Positions 1 to 7,919 are shown, counted from the first letter of the stretch. The stretch is 64,000 nt of DNA from Pseudomonas kermanshahensis (GCF_014269205.2 NZ_JABWRY020000001.1:310001-374000); one strand, 5' to 3'. Made by a program: numbers and translations. Notes: a model not told the origin generated them from the sequence alone.

Positions 1-669
1 TCCTCTCTCAGCAATATCTTCGCATATACTTTTATCGGACTCGACCAATCCAGCATAAAAATTCCCCTCGATTGATCGAACCATTAACATTCCATGTACA
101 AAATCGGTAAACTTTTTGAATATTGCCGAGTTGCCTGCATCTGGAAGGATTGTATTTGAATGTATGTAAGAGACAATCGAAACAGAGGTGCCAGCAAGAT
201 CAGTGATTTCGCCTATCTTTTGGTTCAGAGTCTCAGTGCCAGGCAAGTCAATCATTATTTCCACAGGACCACTTCGGTCTGCGATGATGCACGTCTTGCC
301 ATTGATTACTACAGTTTCTTTCAGGATTTTTGTCGCCGATTCTTTTTCGTAGCTATACGTTACTTCGTCGTCACCGAATTTGAATGTGTAGCTGAACCAG
401 GACTTTCGCTCAGAGTTGGCTGCGTTTAAATAATTTTTTGAATACTGCCTGGTGTTTGTCTGTCTAGCGCCAAGATTATATACTATGTCAAATAAGGCAT
501 AACTTAGGTTGGTTTTTCCGCAACCATTTTTCCCATAAACTATACTGTTTCTAATTACCCCATTTTCAACTGCATCTACATTGAACTGGTAATCATTTTT
601 TTGCGTCAAATCAAAAGTAAAGAGATCACGAAAACCCTTAAAACCTTTGACTGCGAATTTTTTCAACAT
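1..669 (-). CDS. AAA-15 family ATPase (COG1106-like), 5' part only
   Basis: A minus-strand reading frame with no stop runs from ATG at 669 to the window edge and gives the first 223 residues. It begins MLKKFAVKGFKGFRD, the usual start of AAA-15/SMC-like ATPases, and has a Walker A motif GKNGCGKTN at residues 47-55. A GGAG ribosome-binding site lies 8 nt before the ATG. Such ATPases (AbiL-, PARIS- and Septu-like) often form one half of phage-defence modules, with a nuclease partner downstream. That partner would be outside this window. The codon use is AT-rich, clearly unlike the GC-rich core, which points to horizontal transfer. The family call is good; the defence role is inference. Confidence 0.8.
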   Translation of the reverse strand, partial: MLKKFAVKGFKGFRDLFTFDLTQKNDYQFNVDAVENGVIRNSIVYGKNGCGKTNLSYALFDIVYNLGARQTNTRQYSKNYLNAANSERKSWFSYTFKFGDDEVTYSYEKESATKILKETVVINGKTCIIADRSGPVEIMIDLPGTETLNQKIGEITDLAGTSVSIVSYIHSNTILPDAGNSAIFKKFTDFVHGMLMVRSIEGNFYAGLVESDKSICEDIAERG

Positions 670-728
670 GTTAAAATCTCCGAGTCAACACACAATTATC
701 CTGCATCATATCGTAGCCTTACCCGGCC

Positions 729-749
729 TGCCGTAAATTTTTTACGGCA
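729..749. repeat. Perfect 9-bp inverted repeat upstream of the AAA ATPase
   Basis: TGCCGTAAA (729-737) and TTTACGGCA (741-749) are separated by TTT. The repeat lies 60 bases before the ATPase start codon, in its promoter/leader zone. It could be an operator or a small hairpin in the leader; the sequence alone does not decide. Confidence 0.5.
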
Positions 750-981
750 CCACATGCCGTCCATCGGTGTCAGAGGGTCATGGTTCCACCTGCGATATCT
801 CTCTTCCCTAACCTGGGCAGCCTACGCAGGCAGGGTACTGGCTCTCATCCTCATCATGTTGCTTCATGAGAAAGGCCCATCGGATGTGGTATGCCAATCA
901 GGGGTCTGTTACGGACAGTCGTTTAAGCACCAGAAGGATGGCTCGGTAGCCTTGCTTTGAGGGCGGGCCCACCGCAAAACC

Positions 982-1060
982 GAAATTCAATGGGGGGTGC
1001 CAGGAAGGTAAAAGCTAGGCCCTAGGAGGGCAGCCGTTGCGCTCCCCACCATTGGATTTC
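982..1060. other. Candidate structured RNA element
   Basis: The arm at 982-997 (GAAATTCAATGGGGGG) pairs with 1044-1060 over about 15 base pairs, allowing one G-U pair and one bulged A. Inside, TGCC (998-1001) can pair with GGCA (1029-1032), and CTAGG/CCTAG is self-complementary. A G-U pair inside an otherwise perfect stem hints at folding as RNA. It lies upstream of the AAA ATPase. A retron-type or other defence-associated non-coding RNA is one possibility, but no reverse transcriptase is visible in the window. Confidence 0.35.
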
Positions 1061-1543
1061 TATCCTATGCCCAAGCCAGTAGCACACGGGGATGGCTGAG
1101 ACGCGATGGATATCCCAGCTAGTTGCAAGCTGAAGCTCTGGGAAACCATGCAGTAGATTGATCAATCTCTAGACTTAGAGATGATTGCTCATCGCAACGA
1201 TACGGAAGTTGTTGCGATTGGATTTATGCGTAATTTGAGCTTTAGAAAAAAACGCAGAGGCGCTGCGCAGATAACGAGGGGGCAGCTTATTGGTCGTTTT
1301 CTGCCGTTCTATAGAATTTGAAAAGGGTGGTAGTAGCTCTCACTAAAGTCCCAAAATCTCGATTCGATTCCACTAAAGGCCATAAATGGCTGATTTTTTT
1401 ATAGATACACTATGAGGTACATCAAAAAATCCACCAAATTCCAGCCCCGCGAAAACCGGGCCCTCACGGCCAACAACCGTCCGCCTGTCTCCGTCACCAG
1501 TAAAGCATTTGGTAGCAGTCCATGACTATTGCGAAACACCCTC

Positions 1544-1572
1544 AGCAAAGCCCGCCTACCGCGGGCTTTGCT
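1544..1572. terminator. Strong 12-bp terminator-like hairpin
   Basis: AGCAAAGCCCGC (1544-1555) and GCGGGCTTTGCT (1561-1572) form a perfect stem with a 5-nt loop. The flanks are only moderately T-rich. It separates the gene-poor margin from the small membrane protein at 1679 and may mark the end of a lost core transcript. Confidence 0.55.
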
Positions 1573-1678
1573 GTTTCTGCTTGGCTCGTTCTGTCTCAGT
1601 ACCTAAAACGCAAGTACTGGGGTTGATGCAATAGGAAGCGGATGATTCACTCATCTCATTCAAGAAAAGGAAAACACC

Positions 1679-1924
1679 ATGGCCAAACCACACGACTGGA
1701 ATGACTGGGCTGGCGGACTGACACTGGTCCTTCAGACAATCGTTTACGTTCCCCTGTTTTACGTCATCCTCATGCCATGGCTTTGCCTTGTGCTCGTGAA
1801 GCTTGGTAAGACGCCACTCTTCCCTGGGTTTTTCCACGCGATGGCCTCGACGGGCTGGTTGGTGACATCAGGGGTTGTGGGCTTTGTAGTGCTTTTTATT
1901 GTGATTCGTAGCTTGCTTCGCTGA
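1679..1924 (+). CDS. Small two-helix membrane protein, unknown function
   Basis: 81 residues starting MAKPHDWNDWAGG. The ATG is preceded by AAGGAAAA at good spacing. Two hydrophobic segments are visible, at about residues 13-42 and 58-80, so the product is most likely an inner-membrane peptide. I do not recognise a family. It stands alone, on the strand opposite the regulator that ends 38 bases downstream. Confidence 0.55.
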   Translation: MAKPHDWNDWAGGLTLVLQTIVYVPLFYVILMPWLCLVLVKLGKTPLFPGFFHAMASTGWLVTSGVVGFVVLFIVIRSLLR

Positions 1925-1962
1925 AAAGCGATGGGACGTACTGGAAGCTGGGTGCGCCACGC

Positions 1963-2598
1963 TCATAGCGACTCCAATCGATCCTGCAGCAGTTCAGCTG
2001 CAAGGTTTCGTTCGCGGGGCTGTCCCAGCCGTATGGCATCGACCAGCGCCAACAAGGCGTACATTTCCGGGTCCTTTCGAGCTGCATCGGCCGCAGTCTT
2101 GAACAGCGGCTCGACCTTCATACCCAGGGTATTGCCGCGGGCGTATGGCCACACTGGCACGTGTTCACCGGCGCTGGTCAAGGTCTTGTGCAGTACTGGT
2201 GCTGCGAAGCCGGTTGTAATACCACGTGTCAGCTCGCCGGCACGGGCTGGAAGCACGTACTTCAGGCCGTAGACGATGAACTCATACAGCGCCTTGGTGT
2301 TCGCTCTAGGAACGCCCAGCTTGCGGTCGGTTCTGGCCAGGCCGATCTCAATGCAATGCTTCAGAGAGAGGTTTATCTGTGTCTTGCTAATGCCAGTTTG
2401 AAGCTCCAATGCACGGGCGGTGTAGGCGGACGCACGCATCTCAACATGTAGCTGGCCCGGGTATGCAGGCAACTGGTCGTCATCCAGGTCCTCCCAGTCT
2501 TTCCAGTCGTGCGGCCAGGCCGCCATAGCCCTGTCGCTCGATTCATGCCGTTGCAGGCAAACCAGCTTGAGTAGTAAACCGATGTCTTGACCTTTCAT
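1963..2598 (-). CDS. Winged-helix DNA-binding regulator (Pseudomonas conserved)
   Basis: 211 residues from ATG at 2598 (MKGQDIGLLLKLVCLQ). The frame is open much further upstream, but that extension crosses a palindrome and the C4-like RNA and has no protein character, so this methionine is chosen. The middle part (TGISKTQINLSLKHCIEIG, about residues 78-96) reads as a helix-turn-helix with a recognition helix. The C-terminal half is rich in conserved-looking motifs (ELTRGITTGFAAPVL, PLFKTA) of unknown role. The 16-bp palindrome at 2608-2651 abuts the start codon and could be its own operator. I recall similar proteins in Pseudomonas accessory regions but know no target. Confidence 0.65.
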   Translation of the reverse strand: MKGQDIGLLLKLVCLQRHESSDRAMAAWPHDWKDWEDLDDDQLPAYPGQLHVEMRASAYTARALELQTGISKTQINLSLKHCIEIGLARTDRKLGVPRANTKALYEFIVYGLKYVLPARAGELTRGITTGFAAPVLHKTLTSAGEHVPVWPYARGNTLGMKVEPLFKTAADAARKDPEMYALLALVDAIRLGQPRERNLAAELLQDRLESL

Positions 2599-2607
2599 GC
2601 CATAACC

Positions 2608-2651
2608 TGTTCTTGTTGTCCCGCGTCCTGGGACACGGGACAACAAGAACA
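2608..2651. promoter_or_regulatory. 16-bp perfect palindrome at the regulator's start
   Basis: TGTTCTTGTTGTCCCG (2608-2623) and CGGGACAACAAGAACA (2636-2651) are perfect complements with a 12-nt spacer. The repeat ends 10 nt before the ATG of the helix-turn-helix gene, over its ribosome-binding region. It fits an autoregulatory operator or an RNA hairpin that blocks translation; this is inference. Confidence 0.6.
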
Positions 2652-2919
2652 TGCAATTTTCTGTTGTGCAAGCAGGAAAATGAAAATCTTCGAAACCGCT
2701 AGGTGTAGCGTCGAGAGGAAGTTGGTGACCGCTGTGATGCCTACAGCACAGGGCGTACATTCCCACAGCCTCGAACCTTGCAATAGCCCCCTCACAGGGA
2801 TAAATTGCCCCAGTCGTCGAAGCATCGACGACGCGACCTTGGCCGGTCGGAATCGAAAGGCGCATTAGCGCCCAGTCTTCATCGCAGGCGCTTTTTTTGT
2901 GCCCGCGATGTCGCGTTAT

Positions 2920-3026
2920 GGCGGTGGTGCGCGGGACACCTTCGGGTGTGCCGGGCTCCTTTCGTCCCGGTCGGCCAACCCGCGTACTGCTGCCACCCCA
3001 ACTTGCTTGGCCGCGAGCGGTGGCAG
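2920..3026 (+). ncRNA. C4 antisense-RNA-like structured leader
   Basis: The plus strand folds into nested helices: GGCGGT (2920-2925) with GCTGCC (2989-2994), CGCGGG (2930-2935) with CCCGCG (2979-2984), an ACACC-TTCG-GGTGT hairpin (2936-2949), and GCCGGG (2950-2955) with CCCGGT (2966-2971). Just downstream, GGTGGCAG (3019-3026) is the exact complement of CTGCCACC (2990-2997), giving an alternative pairing close to the ribosome-binding site of the next ORF. This matches my memory of C4 RNAs of phages P1/P7 and their prophage and bacterial relatives, where the RNA pairs with its target to block expression. A covariance-model search was not possible. Confidence 0.6.
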
Positions 3027-3046
3027 TTCCATAACGAAAGGAACTC

Positions 3047-3184
3047 ATGCATGACCACCAGAAGTCCCTTAAGGATCCTCGCATCCGCTCTCCGCCGCCA
3101 CCCTCGCTGGCCGCCACCCCCACCGTTTCTACCCCTCAACACCCAATCCCACCCCACCTCCAAACCCCAGGAGGCCCCCCATGA
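3047..3184 (+). CDS. 45-residue small ORF downstream of the C4-like RNA
   Basis: ATG at 3047 follows an excellent AAAGGA ribosome-binding site. The product begins MHDHQKSLKDPRIRSPPPPS and is rich in proline. Its stop codon TGA (3182-3184) overlaps the ATG of the next gene (3181) as ATGA, so the two are probably translationally coupled. The C4-like RNA target site lies 20 bases upstream. It may be a leader peptide rather than a functional protein. Confidence 0.6.
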   Translation: MHDHQKSLKDPRIRSPPPPSLAATPTVSTPQHPIPPHLQTPGGPP

Positions 3185-3408
3185 CTGACCACGAACGCCT
3201 CTCCACCATTCAAAGCTACGCCTGGACCCTAGAACTGCTCGGCGAAGCCTTGGTCCAGCACGACGAAATGCTGGAATGCGAACACAATCCGCGCCTGAGC
3301 TTCCGCAACACGGCTGGCATCCATCAAGCGATCCAGATCATCAGCCGCCTGGCCAGTGAGCAGTGCGGGAAGGTGATGTCGCAGCGCGAACAGAGCCCGG
3401 CCGATTAA
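3181..3408 (+). CDS. Small conserved hypothetical protein
   Basis: 75 residues, MTDHERLSTIQSYAWTLELL, with a strong AGGAGG site 7 nt before the ATG. It is soluble, predicted helical and acidic, with no signal or membrane segment. It is coupled to the 45-residue ORF before it and probably shares control by the C4-like RNA. I do not recognise a family with certainty. A terminator hairpin follows at 3457. Confidence 0.65.
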   Translation: MTDHERLSTIQSYAWTLELLGEALVQHDEMLECEHNPRLSFRNTAGIHQAIQIISRLASEQCGKVMSQREQSPAD

Positions 3409-3456
3409 CCGGCGTAGTGCCTGAAAGCCAACCGTCCCCCCTTTTAAACGACCACT

Positions 3457-3477
3457 GGCCACCTCAGGGTGGCCTTT
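3457..3477 (+). terminator. Rho-independent terminator of the small-ORF operon
   Basis: GGCCACC (3457-3463), loop TCAG, GGTGGCC (3468-3474), then TTT. It closes the C4-RNA/small-ORF unit before mdh. Confidence 0.65.
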
Positions 3478-3550
3478 GGGCATTAGCAGGCAATACTTCT
3501 CTCTATACGCAGGCGTGTTCCTGGTGGCACGCGCCGCTGGGAGGTGTCAG

Positions 3551-4480
3551 GTGAACAAGCTATCAATCGTGGGTGCCGGGATGGTGGGCGAGGCGGCGGC
3601 TCAGATCATCGCCCGGGATGAGTTCTGCCGTGAGCTGGCGTTGATCGATGTGCAGGGTGAGTTGGCGCAGGGCAAGGCGCTGGATGTGTGGCAGGCGGCG
3701 GTCGAGGCTGGGTCCGATACGCGGGTTTACGGCGGGGCCAAGGCTGAAATGCTGGAGGGGTCTGAGCTGGTGGTGATCACCGCAGGTGTGCCGCGCAAGC
3801 CGGGGCAGTCGCGGCAGGATGTGCTGAGTATCAACCTGCCGATTCTCGATGGCGTCATGCGGGATATCAAACGCCATGCGCCAGCGGCGACGGTGCTGGT
3901 GGTTTCGAACCCTGTCGACGTGCTGACTTATCGCGCCTGGTCGCTCAGCGGGCAGGGCCGTAACAAGGTGTTCGGGCAGGCGGGGGTGCTGGATACCGCG
4001 CGCATGAAGTGCTTCATTGCCGAGGAGACGGGGTTTTCTGCTCGGGATATCACGGCGCTGGTGCTGGGCGGGCATGGCGATAGCATGGTGCCGTTGATGC
4101 GCTACTGCCAGGTGGGGTCTGTGCCGTTGTCGCACTTCCTGTCCAGCGAGCAGATAGAGCGGATTGTGGAACGCACGCGCAAGGGGGGCGGTGAGATTTT
4201 GGGGTTGAAGAAAATGGGCAGTGCCTGTGATGCGCCGGGTGTAGCGATTGCGCAGATGGTGGATGCCATCGCCAATGGGCGAAATCGCATTTTGCCGGCG
4301 GTGGTGGTGCTGGAGGGCGAGTATGGGCGAACCGACATCGCCATGGGGGTGCCGTGTGTGCTGGCGGAGGAGGGGATTGTGCGGGTGATCGAGTTGCCGC
4401 TGGATGGGCAGGAGCAGGCGATGTTTGACCACTCTGCGGATCAGGTGGCGTGGGATATTGCTGAAATGAATGCTCTGTGA
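3551..4480 (+). CDS. mdh: Malate dehydrogenase
   Basis: 309 residues from GTG at 3551 (VNKLSIVGAGMVGEAAAQ), chosen because GGAGG lies 6-7 nt upstream. It has the N-terminal GAGMVG nucleotide-binding loop, acidic ALIDV at the end of strand 2, the VVSNPVDVLT segment, and GGHGDSMVPL with the catalytic histidine. It converts malate and oxaloacetate with NAD in the TCA cycle. Its LDH-like (MDH3-type) sequence fits the enzyme found at this place in P. putida. It appears to be transcribed alone; a hairpin follows at 4495. Confidence 0.93.
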   Translation: MNKLSIVGAGMVGEAAAQIIARDEFCRELALIDVQGELAQGKALDVWQAAVEAGSDTRVYGGAKAEMLEGSELVVITAGVPRKPGQSRQDVLSINLPILDGVMRDIKRHAPAATVLVVSNPVDVLTYRAWSLSGQGRNKVFGQAGVLDTARMKCFIAEETGFSARDITALVLGGHGDSMVPLMRYCQVGSVPLSHFLSSEQIERIVERTRKGGGEILGLKKMGSACDAPGVAIAQMVDAIANGRNRILPAVVVLEGEYGRTDIAMGVPCVLAEEGIVRVIELPLDGQEQAMFDHSADQVAWDIAEMNAL

Positions 4481-4494
4481 CCGGCGGGAGGGTG

Positions 4495-4522
4495 CTATCG
4501 CCGGCGGTCTGGCCGGCGATAG
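4495..4522. terminator. Hairpin between mdh and the antitoxin gene
   Basis: CTATCGCCGGC (4495-4505) pairs perfectly with GCCGGCGATAG (4512-4522), loop of 6 nt. It sits between convergent genes and has no clear T-run, so it may be a bidirectional stop or a REP-like hairpin. Confidence 0.5.
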
Positions 4523-4537
4523 TGCGCAGAAGTAAAG

Positions 4538-4855
4538 TTAGTGCGTCGCAAGTTCCTGAGTCAGTTCAGGGTGCTTGAGAATTAAGCGCATCAGGCACAA
4601 TACCCCGCCTGGAGGCACGAAGCGGCCCTGTTCCCAATCGCGCAAAGTCGCTACGGGTGTGGCAATTCGCTCGGCGAATGAGACCTGAGTTAGTCCGCAG
4701 CGCTCGCGAGCTTGGCGAACCAGGATTTGCTCCGGTGTCGTAACGCGTCCCACCCCCTGCTTGGCTTCGTTTAGCGCTTGGCGTAGGTCAGGCAACGGCT
4801 CGCCTGCGTCGGCCTCAATGGCTTTTGCAACACTTTCAATATCGATATCACGCAT
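4538..4855 (-). CDS. XRE-family antitoxin (HigA-like)
   Basis: 105 residues from ATG at 4855 (MRDIDIESVAKAIEADAG). The C-terminal half is a Xre/HigA helix-turn-helix: RQARERCGLTQVSFAERI followed by TPVATLRDWEQGR. The start lies 1 nt after the stop of the RelE-like gene, so the two are one transcript in the toxin-first order typical of higBA. The product would neutralise the toxin and repress the operon promoter. The readable upstream extension is rejected because it overlaps the toxin gene. Confidence 0.8.
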   Translation of the reverse strand: MRDIDIESVAKAIEADAGEPLPDLRQALNEAKQGVGRVTTPEQILVRQARERCGLTQVSFAERIATPVATLRDWEQGRFVPPGGVLCLMRLILKHPELTQELATH

Positions 4856-4856
4856 G

Positions 4857-5153
4857 TCATACCACCTTGCTGATTTCAGCGGGGCTGATGTTGGCACGCT
4901 CTGCCTTAGCGTAAATCGTGACCAATAACACAATTTCATCCTCGGTCAGGTTGAAATAAATCACGCGTGCGCCCCCGGATTTGCCCGATCCTGCGCAGCT
5001 CCATCGTACTTTTCGCGCGCCGTCTGCACCCGGAATGACATCCCCGGATAGGGGATTGACCGCAATCCAGTCAATGAAAGCCACTCGTTCTTCATCAGTC
5101 CACAATTTGGCAGCGATTTTTTGGAACGTAGGGGTTTCAATTACTGTGCGCAT
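4857..5153 (-). CDS. RelE/HigB-family toxin
   Basis: 98 residues from ATG at 5153 (MRTVIETPTFQKIAAKLW). The core GADGARKVRWSC, GSGKSGGARVIYF and LLVTIYAKAERANIS is characteristic of RelE/HigB ribosome-dependent mRNA endonucleases. It is followed immediately by its Xre antitoxin. The ribosome-binding site is weak, which may keep toxin output low. Regulation is probably by conditional cooperativity on the promoter upstream of 5153. Confidence 0.82.
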   Translation of the reverse strand: MRTVIETPTFQKIAAKLWTDEERVAFIDWIAVNPLSGDVIPGADGARKVRWSCAGSGKSGGARVIYFNLTEDEIVLLVTIYAKAERANISPAEISKVV

Positions 5154-5424
5154 ATCGAATGTACGGGAATCCCTTATGGCATGCAACGTATACAAATGCT
5201 CAAAGGGCGTGTCTGTGAATTGCTGACCGATGCGTGCGTCGACCAGCCTGCAAGGCTGCCCGACTTCACGTCGCGCTGGTGCAAGCCACTGAATTCGCCA
5301 CCCTGAACTCATCGAGCGCTGTCTGCGCTTATGAGGATCATTGTGCAGACTTTGCAGCGTGGAGGCTCATCTGCAGATTTTCCAGATGTGTCCAATACGC
5401 CTACTGATGGCGAAGCGCCGCCTC

Positions 5425-7854
5425 CTAGAAGCTATACCGCGCAGTCAGTTTCACGTTCCGTGGGTCGCCATAAATGTCATACGGGCTCCACCCACCATTG
5501 GCCACGCTGCTGTAGTAGGTGCGGTCGAACAGGTTGTTGACGTTGACCTGCAGGTCCAACTGCTCGCTGGCTTTGTAGCCTGCCACCAACCCCACCACGG
5601 TGTACGAGCCTTGCTGGTTTTCCCATGCTGTAGAACCGGCGCCCCCCGAGGTGCGGATGCGGCTCTGTTGGTAGATATCACCACCCACGCGCCAGCGCTG
5701 CAGTTCGCCGGGCAGGGTGTAGATCGTCGACAGCTTGAACAGCTGGCGCGGTTTGGCGCGGTCGAAGTCTTCGCCTTCGCGGGCTTTGTTGGCGTCGCTG
5801 ACATATTTGGTCTGGGTGTAGGTGTAGCCGGCAGCCAGTTGCCAGTTGTCGGTCAGGGCGCCCTGGATTTCGAGGTCGATGCCTTTGCTGCGCACCAGGC
5901 CGGCGGCCTCGTAGCAAGCACTGGCGGCGCCTGACCCGCACCCTTTGACGTCGGGCAGCTCTTGGGCGCGGTTCTTTTGGTCGATCTGGAAAACCGCCAG
6001 GCTGGCGTTCAGCGCGCCACCAAAGTACTCGCCCTTGATGCCCACTTCGTAGTTTTCGCCCACCACAGGGTCGAGCACTTTGCTGTCCAGGCCTTTGCTG
6101 GTCTGCGGCTTGAAGATATCGGTGTAGCTGACGTAGACCGAGTGGTTAGTGTCCAGGTCGTAGACCAGGCCGGCATAGCGGGTCAGGTTACGCGTGATCT
6201 TGTAGTTGTTTTCGCTGCTTTCGCTGTCGTCGAATTCGTACCAATCGAGACGGCCACCCAGAATCAGCGACAGCGGGTCGGTCAAACGCAGGCGGCTGCT
6301 GGCGTAGACGCTGTCCTGGGTGGTGGTTTCGGGGAGGCCGTTGGGGCCCGTGACGTAATCCGGCTTGGCATGGCCGCGGGGGTTCCACTCGAAGAGGTTG
6401 CTGCCGGCGTCGATGTAATCGCTCCAGGCCTTGCCAGACCGATAATCCAGCTGGCGCTTGCTGACGCCAACGGTCAGGTCATGGGTTTGACCGAGCAACT
6501 GGAAGGGGCCGCTGACGGCCAGGTCGTAGCCTTTTTCCTTCTGCTCCATGGCTTCGGTCCACAGGTAGTGGCGGTCGTATTCCCATATCGAGGAGGCCAG
6601 CACGTCGGTGTCGGTCTTGGTCTGCATGGCCGCCAGGCGCAGTGTCCAGTCGTTGGCTAAGCCTTGCTCGAGGGTGGCGAAGTAGCCGGTGGTGCGGTTG
6701 TCGGAATATTCCCAGTCATGGCCGAGGAAGGTGTCGCGTGGCAGCCCGAGGTGGCCGCCGCCACGGGCCATGGGCAACCCGCCCCAAATGTAGTTGGTGT
6801 GGTTTTTCTGTCGGTAGGCGCCGAGGGTGAGGGTGGTGCTTTCGCTCAGGTCGGCGTCGACCACGCCGTAGAACAGGTCATGGTCACTCTCCACCGAGTC
6901 GCGGAAGCTTTTGGCGTCTTGCTTGGAGACCACGGTACGGGCGCGCAGGGTGCCGGTTTCATTCAATGGGCCGCCGATGTCCAGCGTGCCGGTGTAATCG
7001 TCCCAACTGCCGGCACTGCCGGTGAGGGTGCCCTGGAATTCATGGGTCGGGCGCTTGCGCACCAGGTTGATGGCACCCCCGGGGTTGCCAGCGCCCTGGG
7101 CCAACCCGGTGGCCCCACGCACGATCTCGACCCGGTCGTACATGGCCAGGTTGGCTTCGCCGCTGGGCAGGTAAGTCAGGAAGCTGGTGGGGAAGCCGTC
7201 GTACATGATGTTGTCGACGTCAAAACCGCGGGCACTGAAAGAGGGGCGGCCGGCACCGCCGGAGTTGCTGAGGAAGATACCGGGTGCACTTTTGACCACA
7301 TCGCTGATGGTGGTCATGGCCTTGTCGTCCATCCGCTTGCGCGTGACCACGCTGACGGCCTGCGGGGTTTCGCGCAGGCTCAAGGGCAGCTTGGTGGCCG
7401 TCTGCATCGTGCCGGTGGTGTACGACCCGCTGTTTTCGGTGGTCGCCGCCAGGCCTTGGCCGGTAATGCTGGTAGCGCCCAGCTCCAGGCCAGTGCCCGC
7501 GGCCTGCGGTGTCAGCAGGTAAAGGCCATTGCCCTGCGGTGACGCTTGCAGGCCGGTGCCTTGCAGCAGTTGCTGCAAGCCGCCTTCCACACTGGTGGCG
7601 GCGTTCAGGCCTGGGCTGCGCAAACCTTCGACCAGGCCTGGTTCGATGGGCAGGGTGATACCGGCTTGGCTGGCGAAATTAGAAAGGGCGCTGCTCAGGT
7701 TGCCGGCGGGCACCTGAAAGGTCCGGCCCTGCTGCGCGCTGTGCTCGGTGGCTTGCGACACGGCTGCAGTCAGGCCGCCACCTGTGATGATCAGGCCCAA
7801 TGCAGCAGCGTGTACTGCCCGCGCCAATGGTTGCATGCCCTGCGTCGTCGCCAT
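5425..7854 (-). CDS. TonB-dependent transducer receptor (siderophore/ferric complex)
   Basis: 809 residues from ATG at 7854 (MATTQGMQPLARAVHAAAL). A signal peptide is followed by an STN signalling domain (FQVPAGNLSSALSNFASQAG to GLYLLTPQ, about residues 48-125), then a plug and a 22-strand barrel ending in the outer-membrane C-terminal YSF. The STN domain marks it as a transducer that reports ligand binding to the FecR protein encoded 78 bases upstream. The ligand cannot be read from sequence, but the family (FpvA/FoxA/FiuA-like) takes up ferric siderophores. Together with the sigma and anti-sigma genes it forms a complete cell-surface signalling cassette. Confidence 0.92.
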   Translation of the reverse strand: MATTQGMQPLARAVHAAALGLIITGGGLTAAVSQATEHSAQQGRTFQVPAGNLSSALSNFASQAGITLPIEPGLVEGLRSPGLNAATSVEGGLQQLLQGTGLQASPQGNGLYLLTPQAAGTGLELGATSITGQGLAATTENSGSYTTGTMQTATKLPLSLRETPQAVSVVTRKRMDDKAMTTISDVVKSAPGIFLSNSGGAGRPSFSARGFDVDNIMYDGFPTSFLTYLPSGEANLAMYDRVEIVRGATGLAQGAGNPGGAINLVRKRPTHEFQGTLTGSAGSWDDYTGTLDIGGPLNETGTLRARTVVSKQDAKSFRDSVESDHDLFYGVVDADLSESTTLTLGAYRQKNHTNYIWGGLPMARGGGHLGLPRDTFLGHDWEYSDNRTTGYFATLEQGLANDWTLRLAAMQTKTDTDVLASSIWEYDRHYLWTEAMEQKEKGYDLAVSGPFQLLGQTHDLTVGVSKRQLDYRSGKAWSDYIDAGSNLFEWNPRGHAKPDYVTGPNGLPETTTQDSVYASSRLRLTDPLSLILGGRLDWYEFDDSESSENNYKITRNLTRYAGLVYDLDTNHSVYVSYTDIFKPQTSKGLDSKVLDPVVGENYEVGIKGEYFGGALNASLAVFQIDQKNRAQELPDVKGCGSGAASACYEAAGLVRSKGIDLEIQGALTDNWQLAAGYTYTQTKYVSDANKAREGEDFDRAKPRQLFKLSTIYTLPGELQRWRVGGDIYQQSRIRTSGGAGSTAWENQQGSYTVVGLVAGYKASEQLDLQVNVNNLFDRTYYSSVANGGWSPYDIYGDPRNVKLTARYSF

Positions 7855-7919
7855 GTGTTCGTCCCGCCCTGTAAAAGTGATGTGCTTACGGTAGGGACAC
7901 GCAACCTGAGCAAAACACG

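Larger units (their letters stand above)
670..1543. other. Gene-free, palindrome-rich island margin
   Basis: About 870 bases with no convincing gene on either strand; the open frames here lack ribosome-binding sites and family character. The stretch holds a perfect TGCCGTAAA/TTTACGGCA inverted repeat (729-749), a long hairpin (982-1060), the 14-bp palindrome AGATTGATCAATCT (1155-1168), a CTCTA/TAGAG hairpin (1167-1180) and ATCGCAAC/GTTGCGAT (1191-1218). Base composition changes from AT-rich to GC-rich along it, so this is probably the edge of an acquired island. I saw no integrase or tRNA gene. Confidence 0.5.

Noticed and set aside
601..960. 119-residue plus-strand open frame
   Set aside because: TTG start without a ribosome-binding site, overlapping the start of the well-supported AAA ATPase on the other strand.
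1355..1385. tRNA remnant or attachment site (ATTCGATTCC resembles a T-arm)
   Set aside because: No acceptor or anticodon arm and no repeated copy in the window, so the resemblance is too short to support.
670..1543. Retron with reverse transcriptase
   Set aside because: A structured element is present but no reverse transcriptase frame is visible on either strand within the window.
2599..3123. 175-residue N-terminal extension of the winged-helix regulator
   Set aside because: It reads through the 16-bp palindrome and the antisense of the C4-like RNA; the composition is not protein-like and a better ATG follows at 2598.
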